From Candidatus Accumulibacter affinis (GTDB taxonomy: Bacteria; Pseudomonadota; Gammaproteobacteria; Burkholderiales; Rhodocyclaceae): a stretch of DNA of 64,000 nucleotides. This document shows, in pieces, positions 58,101 to 64,000 of the stretch. The number at the start of each line of letters is the position of its first letter. Position 1 is the first letter of the stretch. The stretch is taken from positions 310,001 to 374,000 of the forward strand of contig JADJOT010000010.1 in assembly GCA_016713625.1 (NCBI GenBank). The letters are read 5' to 3'. The notes under the pieces were generated by a model that was not told the DNA's origin, did not search any database, and was given only the letters and a program-made list of their open reading frames with translations. The position numbers and the translations under genes were made by a program.

Positions 58101-58907
58101 ACAACTGCGGTGCATCGCGCCGCCAGCCTCTTTGGCCTGACCGTACCGCAAACGCTCAACGCGGGGAATGTTGGCCGTCTGGTGGACGAGGTTCGCCGCG
58201 AAGTGAGTGCCAAACGCGAACCGGTCGGCCGAGTGGTGCTTGCCGTGCGCGACCGCGCGACACGCTACGGCGCCTCACTGGAAGGGCGTGTACGCACCAG
58301 CGAATCCGCCCAGGCTCTGCTGGCTGCGCTGCAGGCCGCCAGCGATACGGACTTGGTGCAAGTGCTGGCTGGTGCAAACATCGAGACCTCTGAAGCGGCG
58401 GTGGGCCGGTGCATGGGGCAAGCTCAACAGGTTGCCGAGGCGTTGAGCACCGCCCGATGGAACATTTTCGATGCCATGCGTGAGGTGGGCGAAATGCACG
58501 ATCATCGACAGGCGGCCGCGGCCTCGATCCTGAACCGCTTGATCGAAGTGCTGGGCAGCGAAGAACACGTCATTCCTTTGAAGCTCAAGCTGGAAGAGCT
58601 TGACCGGGATGCGGTTCGCTTGCTGACCATCGCCGCACCGACGCGACCGCTGCCAGCAACCACTCCTGTACCCACACCACAGGGCACCTCACCCTTGCCT
58701 ATCCCTGGGCCCCCCGTACCCGCGCCTGTTGTTGGCAGCGGCGCGCCGCGCATAGCCCCCGTACTGGTCGAGGAAGCTCAGAAGGTCGATCTCGCCACCG
58801 AGGAGGCCGCTGCGGTGTTGAAGACGCTGCAGGAACGCCTGCAGGGCGACCACGAGCTGGAGCTCAGCCTGAGCTGGCGGCTGCAACGGCGGAGCTCGCC
58901 GCCATGA
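55185..58907 (+). CDS. pglY: BREX-2 P-loop ATPase PglY (BrxC family)
   Basis: This is a 1,240-residue protein. It has the family start MTLLKDLISIPERVHQGDFV, Walker A LHGSFGSGKSHF near residue 70 and Walker B AVILFLDELILWLA near 262. Long helical regions follow, with a Pro-rich linker before the C-terminus (TPQGTSPLPIPGPPVPAPVV). It is the large AAA+-like ATPase of BREX (DUF6079/BrxC group), thought to form oligomers on DNA and work with PglX and PglZ. Its stop overlaps pglZ by four bases. The start is supported by an AGAGG-like sequence upstream. Confidence 0.95.
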   Translation: MTLLKDLISIPERVHQGDFVLKLSEGVTHAEATLRDYVVTPQLVDSFDNALGFIKQSVESGGSKAAYLHGSFGSGKSHFMAVLNLLLAGNTQARSIPELADVVARNGWTQGRKFLLVPYHMIGARDMESGILGQYAEFLRRLHPAAPVPGFYLAEGLFGDARRMREQMGDAAFFAKLNEGANASPVDGGWGDLDSGWDAARFAAATLEAPNAEERSRLVGDLISQFFSAYRTLAVGGESFVSLDDGLSIMTRHAQALGYDAVILFLDELILWLASHAADVSFMSREGTKLVKLVESSNAERAIPLVSFVARQRDLRDLVGENLAGSVQTQFSDALRHWEARFHRITLDDRNLPAIAEKRVLRPINEAARQTLAAAFDEILRVRRDVLDTLLTTSADRDMFQKVYPFSPALVQTLIAVSAALQRERTALRLMMQLLVDRREDLELGQLIPVGDLYDAISEGDEPFSEGMRLHFDNAKRLYAQRLLPMLERQHRVTLDSIKLGQAAPTAAKNLRNDARLLKTLLLGALVPEVESLKGLTAQRLAALNHGTFKSPIQGREAQDVLRKCRDWASEIGEIKITEDQNPVVSIQVTGVDIEPILRAAEANDNAGNRRKKIRESLFAELGIPDDGTLFTRYEFTWRGTRREVELLYENVREMTDERLRGRSGAWTVVLDFPFDEPNRSSNDDLARLGDYRGGDTQTLVWLPSFFSNKALADLGRLVVLDHILSGDRFESYASYLSFVDRVQAKALARNQLDSLRIKLCSQLEVAFGVSPEPHDAVTNPLSADQQFHSLDPTLSPRPPVGANFKEAFEALLGQLFAHQYPAHPEFDTEIKPLVIRRIWPEVQRAIAATDRRGLVQDAATRRLVRSIVNPCQLGQMGETHLLVEDHWRARFAQSHARDGGGTMTVAQLRRWIDLPNPMGLPLELQNLIILSFAALTNRRFILRGGPVEPSIDSLADELELREQVLPDEAHWTTAVHRAASLFGLTVPQTLNAGNVGRLVDEVRREVSAKREPVGRVVLAVRDRATRYGASLEGRVRTSESAQALLAALQAASDTDLVQVLAGANIETSEAAVGRCMGQAQQVAEALSTARWNIFDAMREVGEMHDHRQAAAASILNRLIEVLGSEEHVIPLKLKLEELDRDAVRLLTIAAPTRPLPATTPVPTPQGTSPLPIPGPPVPAPVVGSGAPRIAPVLVEEAQKVDLATEEAAAVLKTLQERLQGDHELELSLSWRLQRRSSPP

Positions 58908-61624
58908 CCCTTTCGCTGCCCCAGATCACCGCACAACTTGACGCGGTGTTGGCGCGCGAGCCAGCGGCCCTGGCCATCGCGATTCGCTCGGCCGGCAAGC
59001 AGGACTGGCCTGCGGCCGTCATGCAGCGTGGACGCCGATTTTCCTTGCGCTGGTGTGATTCCCTGCTGGCGATGCGTGAAGCCCTGTGCGATGTTGAACA
59101 GGCCGATAAATCCAATAGTGGCGATGCGGGCCTGGTGGTCCTGACGCCACTGGGCTCGCATGAGATCGCTGAAGACATCGCGGCACGCCTGGCGCGCGGG
59201 CGCATCTTTCAGCCCGAGGGCTGGGAGATCGTGCGACAGCTTTTTGGCGCCAAAGAGGTGGATGCACGCCTTGGGCGTTTCTCGTGGATGCCTCAAGTGC
59301 TGGTGGACGGTGCTGCCCAAGGGGCTTACGCGCCCGTTGCCAACGGGTTTCTCGATCTGGAAACGGCCTGGCGGGAGTTGCTGCAGCGCTTCCTGCAACT
59401 GGCCGTGGCGCGGCCCGATGCCGGCACCTTGCTACGCTGGACGATGCAGCCTGCTGCCGATGCTTCGCTCAAGCTGTTGCCGGCGAACGCACGATCCGAT
59501 GTGCTGTGCTGGCTGAGCGATTCGGCAGGAGTGGCAGGCCGCATGGTGCTGGCCTGTGTGGCTGCGGGTCGCACTGGCGATGCCGTGGCGCTGGGGCTGG
59601 TGTGCGGGGTTCTTTATGCGCCGGCGGGGGAAGGACAGTCCGCCCTGGGGCACGCCGCAATCCGGCTTGAACGCTTTGTCAATGATGTGCATGTTGGCGT
59701 GAGCGAAGGACGCACCTGGGCTGCGGCCGCCAGGCAACTGGTTCGCGAGGGTGGCGTGGGTGGTGCCGATGGGTATCGGGCAGCGCTGGAGCGGGCCGAT
59801 ACCTTGTTGAACGATCTGCGCGTGGCTGAGTTCGCTCACCTGAGCGATGTTCTGCCACAGGGCTTCGACCAACGCTTGCGCGCTTTTGCGGCGCACTTGA
59901 CCCGACATGTGCAAACGTTTGGCGATGAAACATTGACTGCCATTGAGGAAGCCGCCAATCAGGTGATGGCTCACGCTTTGGCCGCCTGCGAAGCGCAGCG
60001 TGCCGAGCGGGTGGAAATGGCCAGGCGCTTGGCGCGCTGGTTGCTGCGGCCCGCTTCAAACGCTACAACAGTGGCTGATTTAACCTGTTGGCAAGCGGAC
60101 GAAGGCGCCTTTGTCGATTGGGCGCGTTTCCGCCTGCTGGGCGGTGATGAACTGGTCGAGGTGTCGCAGGCCTACGGGGCAATACGTTCTGCCGTGATTG
60201 CCCGCCGCAATGCCTTGGGACAGAAATTCGCCCTGGTCTTGCAGCAGTGGAACACGCAGGCACCCGTTGTCGAAGGGCGCGTTGTTCCCCTGGAAGCCGT
60301 GCTGGAGCGTGTTGTGGCTCCGCTGGCGGCGCATCAGCCGGTGCTATTGCTGGTCGTTGATGGCTTGAGTACCAGTATTTTCCGCGAGCTGTTTGCGCGC
60401 ACTGAGCGACTGGGCTGGGCCGAGATGGTGCCGGCCGCCCTGGCTCGGCCGCTCGTCGGTGTCGCGGCATTTCCGACGATCACCGAGGTCAGTCGCGCCA
60501 CTTTGCTTTGCGGAAAGCTGACGACAGGTACGTCATCGCTTGAGAAAAACGGGTTTTCCAGCCATGCTGCGCTGCTCGCTCAATCGCGCGCCGATGCGCC
60601 GCCCAGGCTGTTTCACAAGGGCGATCTGAGCGATTCGACAAACCTCTCAAATGAAGTACGGACGGCCATTGCCAACCCGCATCAACGCGTAGTCGGCCTC
60701 GTGTACAACGCGGTGGACGATCATCTCAGCGGTCCCGACCAGTTGCATCAACGATGGAATCTGGAAGACCTGCGCCTGTTCCTGCCGATCCTGCGTGAAG
60801 CCCGTGAAGCGCGCCGAGTGCTGGTGATCACGGCCGATCATGGACATCTGCTGGAGGACGGAAGCACACAAGTCACCGGAGGCGAGTGCGATCGCTGGCG
60901 CGCCGGCAACGAGGCCGCAAACAGCAACGAGGTCGTGTTGTCGGGTGGCCGCGTGCGAACGGCAAGCGGTGCAACGTCGGTGGCCTGTTTGTGGAGCGAA
61001 AGCGTCCGCTACGCGGGGCGCAAGAATGGTTATCACGGCGGTGTTTCGCCGCAGGAAGTCGCCGTACCCTTGAGCGTCCTGGTACCCTTTGGCATGACCC
61101 TGCCCGAATGGCAGCCTGCCTTGCCGGCGCAGCCGGAATGGTGGGATCTGCCAAATCTGGCGGCTGTGCCGGCAATCCCTCAAACCGTGGCTCCCCAAAA
61201 GCCGTCGGCGCGCCGAGCAGCAACGCCACCCCCTGGGCAACCTCAGTTGTTCGAGACGCCTCCGGTACAAATGCCGGCCGCGACTTCCGCACCCGCAGAA
61301 GACTGGATCGATACACTGCTCCGCAGCCCGGTGTATGTGTCGCAGCGCTCGCTGGCGGCGCGCGTGGCACTGCCCGATGAGCAGATGCGCAAGCTGCTGA
61401 CAGCACTGGCTGAACGCGGCGGAAAGCTTTCACGAGCAGCGCTTGCCCAGCGGCTCTCCGTACCTGAAATTCGCTTGAGCGGAATGCTCAGTGCGGTGCG
61501 GCGAGTCTTGAATGTCGATCAGGCCACGGTGCTGCTGGTGGATGAATCGGCCGGCACCATTGAGCTGAATCGAAGCTTGCTGATCCAGCAATTTCGCATC
61601 ACCCTGGTCGGAGCCGGACGATGA
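58904..61624 (+). CDS. pglZ: BREX-2 phosphatase-fold protein PglZ
   Basis: This is a 906-residue protein. The PglZ domain of the alkaline-phosphatase superfamily is seen in LLLVVDGLSTSIFRELFART near residue 484, FPTITEVSRATLLCGKLTTG near 523 and VLVITADHGHLLEDGS near 643, which supply the metal-binding Asp and His and the nucleophile region. A long helical N-terminal domain precedes it, and a winged-helix-like C-terminus follows (LAQRLSVPEIRLSGMLSAVR). PglZ is the signature protein of all BREX systems and has been linked to nuclease or phosphodiesterase activity in some types. It is coupled by ATGA overlaps to pglY and brxD. Confidence 0.95.
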   Translation: MTLSLPQITAQLDAVLAREPAALAIAIRSAGKQDWPAAVMQRGRRFSLRWCDSLLAMREALCDVEQADKSNSGDAGLVVLTPLGSHEIAEDIAARLARGRIFQPEGWEIVRQLFGAKEVDARLGRFSWMPQVLVDGAAQGAYAPVANGFLDLETAWRELLQRFLQLAVARPDAGTLLRWTMQPAADASLKLLPANARSDVLCWLSDSAGVAGRMVLACVAAGRTGDAVALGLVCGVLYAPAGEGQSALGHAAIRLERFVNDVHVGVSEGRTWAAAARQLVREGGVGGADGYRAALERADTLLNDLRVAEFAHLSDVLPQGFDQRLRAFAAHLTRHVQTFGDETLTAIEEAANQVMAHALAACEAQRAERVEMARRLARWLLRPASNATTVADLTCWQADEGAFVDWARFRLLGGDELVEVSQAYGAIRSAVIARRNALGQKFALVLQQWNTQAPVVEGRVVPLEAVLERVVAPLAAHQPVLLLVVDGLSTSIFRELFARTERLGWAEMVPAALARPLVGVAAFPTITEVSRATLLCGKLTTGTSSLEKNGFSSHAALLAQSRADAPPRLFHKGDLSDSTNLSNEVRTAIANPHQRVVGLVYNAVDDHLSGPDQLHQRWNLEDLRLFLPILREAREARRVLVITADHGHLLEDGSTQVTGGECDRWRAGNEAANSNEVVLSGGRVRTASGATSVACLWSESVRYAGRKNGYHGGVSPQEVAVPLSVLVPFGMTLPEWQPALPAQPEWWDLPNLAAVPAIPQTVAPQKPSARRAATPPPGQPQLFETPPVQMPAATSAPAEDWIDTLLRSPVYVSQRSLAARVALPDEQMRKLLTALAERGGKLSRAALAQRLSVPEIRLSGMLSAVRRVLNVDQATVLLVDESAGTIELNRSLLIQQFRITLVGAGR

Positions 61625-62931
61625 TCAGCGCCGCAAGACGCGCTGATATCGTCGGCGCGCTGCGGCGCGGCACAGTCCCGAGTGCCGGACTGGACGCGCT
61701 GGCAGTTGGCATCGAGGCTTTCGCCCCCACGCTGGACGAAGAACTGGCGACGGTCTCCAGTGGTCGCGGTGGCTTCAAGGCGGTGCGTGGAGAGTACGGG
61801 ACCGGCAAGACTTTTTTTGGTCGATGGCTCCAGGAGCGCGCCCGTGCCAAAGGGTTCGCCACCAGCGAAGTGCAGATCAACGAAACGGAAACTCCTTTGC
61901 ATCGACTGGAGACGATCTACCGTCGACTGGTCGAACGACTCGGGACGGCGGACAGCAGCAGCGGCGCATTTCGCAGTGTGATTGACGGCTGGTTTTTTGC
62001 GCTGGAGCAGGATGTTTTAGCGGACGGCTCGGTTGATCCCGATGATGCAAAAGCATTGCTGGAGCGGACTCAGGCGCTGATGGAAGCGCAATTGGCGACC
62101 ATCGGCAAGACGGCGCCGGCTTTCTCGGCCGTTCTGCGAACCTACCGGCGCGCTTTGGCCGACGGTGACCATCAGCTTGCCGAAGGTTTGATCAGTTGGC
62201 TTTCCGGCCAGCCCAATGTCGCTGCCAGCGTGAAGCGCGCCGCAGGCATCAAGGGGGATCTGGACCACTTTGGGGCTGCCAATTTTCTGGTGGGTCTGCT
62301 GACGATCCTGCGTGACAGCGGCTTTCCCGGGCTGGTGTTGGTGCTTGATGAGGTTGAAACGCTGCAGCGCATGCGTGCCGATACGCGGGAACGCGGTTTG
62401 AATGCGCTGCGCCAGTTGATCGACGAAATCGATGCTGGACGATATCCCGGCCTCTATCTCGTGATTACCGGAACCCCCGCGTTCTTCGATGGCGCTCAGG
62501 GGGTGCAACGACTGGCCCCCCTGGCACAACGCCTGCACGTGGACTTTGGCACCGATAGGCGCTTCGACAACCCGCGCGCCGTGCAGATTCGCCTGGCGCC
62601 ATTCGACCAGAGTTCGTTGGTCGCTGTGGGCAAGCGGGTGCGCGATATTTACGCCGAAATGCAGCCTGCCGAGACTCGCCTGCGTTCCGTGGTCAATGAT
62701 GCCTACATTGAAACCCTGGCCCGAGCGGTGGTCGGTGGGCTGGGCGGCAAAGTGGGGGTGGCGCCACGCCTGTTCCTGAAAAAACTGCTTGTCGATGTGC
62801 TCGACCGGGTCGATTTGCATGCAGACTTCGATCCGCGACAGCATTACAAGCTGACCCTGGCAGAAAACGAAATGACAACCAGTGAGCGCGCCGCCGCCGG
62901 AGCGGTCAGCGTGGATGACATCGAGTTGTGA
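61621..62931 (+). CDS. brxD: BREX-2 ATPase BrxD
   Basis: The 436-residue ATPase of the DUF2791 type has Walker A VRGEYGTGKTFFGRWLQERA near residue 57, Walker B LVLVLDEVETLQRM near 238, and a sensor-like YLVITGTPAFFDGAQGVQRL. The end has a winged-helix-like stretch. BrxD is specific to type 2 BREX and always accompanies BrxHI. The start overlaps pglZ as ATGA, and the stop is 18 bases from the next start. Confidence 0.93.
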   Translation: MISAARRADIVGALRRGTVPSAGLDALAVGIEAFAPTLDEELATVSSGRGGFKAVRGEYGTGKTFFGRWLQERARAKGFATSEVQINETETPLHRLETIYRRLVERLGTADSSSGAFRSVIDGWFFALEQDVLADGSVDPDDAKALLERTQALMEAQLATIGKTAPAFSAVLRTYRRALADGDHQLAEGLISWLSGQPNVAASVKRAAGIKGDLDHFGAANFLVGLLTILRDSGFPGLVLVLDEVETLQRMRADTRERGLNALRQLIDEIDAGRYPGLYLVITGTPAFFDGAQGVQRLAPLAQRLHVDFGTDRRFDNPRAVQIRLAPFDQSSLVAVGKRVRDIYAEMQPAETRLRSVVNDAYIETLARAVVGGLGGKVGVAPRLFLKKLLVDVLDRVDLHADFDPRQHYKLTLAENEMTTSERAAAGAVSVDDIEL

Positions 62932-62949
62932 TCAAACAATGTTTGCATC

Positions 62950-64000
62950 GTGATTGAATTCGAAAAGCTTCACCCGGCGCTCCAGTATCACGTCGTGAAT
63001 TCGCTGGGTTGGAGCAGTCTGCGCCCGACCCAACTGGAGGTGATTGAGCCGATTCTTTCGGGCCGGCATTGCCTCTTGCTGGCACCGACGGCCGGTGGCA
63101 AAACCGAGGCGGCCATCATTCCCGTTCTATCCAGAATGCTGACCCAGTCCTGGCCGGGCGTGAGCGTGATTTACGTTTGTCCGATCAAGGCGCTGTTGAA
63201 TGATCTCGAACAGCGTTTGTCATACTACGCCGGGCTGGTTGGCCGACGGGTTGCGGTTTGGCATGGGGATGTAACCCAGTCGCAAAAAAAAATGTGCTCA
63301 AGGACGCTCCCGACATTTTGCTGACGACGCCAGAATCGCTGGAAGGCATGCTGGTATCCACCCGTATCGATCGACCGGCGTGGTTTGGCCATTTACGAGT
63401 AGTGATTGCCGATGAGTTGCATGCTTTTGCCACAGATGACCGTGGGTGGCACTTGCGGGCCGTGCTTCGCCGCCTGCAACAGTACGTTCCCAACGAGATG
63501 CAGAGGATCGGTTTGTCAGCCACCGTAAGTAACCCAAACGAGCTGCTCAACTGGTTTGCGCCTACCGGGGGGAAGCAGGTGGTCGGCAGTGCGTCGGTGA
63601 GCACCGATGCCGATGTCACCGTGGACTTCGTGGGCTCCCTGGCCAATGCGGCCACCGTCATCGCCCGACTCCATCGGGGCAGCAAGCGCCTGGTTTTTTG
63701 CGACTCACGCAGCAGCGCCGAACAACTGACCAGTACGCTGCGCGCCCAGGAGGTCCGCGTCTTCCTGAGTCACGCTTCGCTCAGCAACTCCGAGAGGAGG
63801 CTTGCCGAAACGGCCTTTGCCGAAGAAAAGGACTGTGTAATTGTTGCCACCTCGACCTTGGAGCTTGGCATCGACGTAGGGGATGTCGATCATGTGATCC
63901 AGATCGACGCGCCTTCGACGGTCTCATCGTTTCTGCAGCGCATGGGGCGCACCGGCCGCCGGGCGGGTGGACGACGCAGTTGCCTGTTCCTGTGCACGAA
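62950..64000 (+). CDS. brxHI: BREX-2 Lhr-like helicase BrxHI, partial and frameshifted
   Basis: The GTG start gives a superfamily 2 helicase: LRPTQLEVIEPILSGRHCLL, Walker A LAPTAGGKTEAA, motif II ADELHAF, LSATVSNP and motif VI SFLQRMGRTGRRAGG. The frame breaks at an A9 run (63284-63292): as read, it stops at 63322-63324. One more A would continue as VLKDAPDILLTTPESLEGML, and that frame is open to the window end. The break may be slippage in the tract (phase variation), real loss or a base error. The protein continues beyond the window. Confidence 0.88.

Overview
The window is high-GC DNA with the gene content and codon style of a betaproteobacterium. A Rhodocyclales relative such as Candidatus Accumulibacter is my best guess. 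That is inference from uvrA divergent to an MFS gene plus ssb, a DUF2325 relic, an OprB-type porin beside feoB and REP-like hairpins; no rRNA marker is present.

Bases 1-9,900 are a decayed accessory island. It holds the remains of a tyrosine recombinase with a perfect 13-6-13 core-site-like palindrome and an IS66 end that cuts a higB toxin gene. A 606-bp higBA cassette is present twice, as one broken and one intact copy. There are fragments of defence-type genes (DUF499 C-terminus, an AbiJ-like protein, three DUF1016/YhcG relics), a PIN/RHH toxin-antitoxin pair, and a YqaJ-type exonuclease gene split by a complete 2,377-bp IS4-family element. That element's transposase carries a DruA-like (DUF4338) N-terminus. 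The island stops at the 3' end of a tRNA-Ala(CGC).

Bases 9,900-42,600 are mostly chromosomal genes: hupB, uvrA, an MFS transporter, ssb, an iron-uptake locus (feoB, a Cys-rich FeoB-associated protein, an OprB-like porin, a candidate Fur box), yebC, a HerA-like ATPase, a cyclase-HDOD fusion, an acyltransferase-like protein, a phosphoesterase, a sirtuin and radical SAM pair, a CPA2 antiporter, an NlpC/P60 hydrolase, a phosphonate/phosphite-type ABC transporter and a TVP38-flavoprotein fusion. A 2,506-bp insertion sequence with clean ends lies between a periplasmic protein gene and what looks like that gene's own promoter. Two stretches (about 36,475-36,760 and 37,549-37,640) are almost pure G and C with long homopolymers. 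They have erased parts of two genes and are probably assembly artefacts.

After a hairpin-rich spacer (42,601-43,039) and a DUF1993 gene comes a nearly complete type 2 BREX (Pgl) phage-defence locus: pglW, pglX, pglY, pglZ, brxD and brxHI, the last running off the window. Between pglX and pglY sits a tightly overlapping three-gene module: a HEPN-like small protein, a SIMIBI-type ATPase with a KGGVGRS P-loop, and a second P-loop ATPase. I do not recognise this module as part of the standard type 2 set, and it is the best candidate here for an undescribed system. Other points of note are a low-GC, probably exchanged target-recognition region in PglX, a catalytically dead first kinase-like domain in PglW, strong promoter and operator-like dyads before pglX and pglY, and an out-of-frame A9 tract in brxHI.
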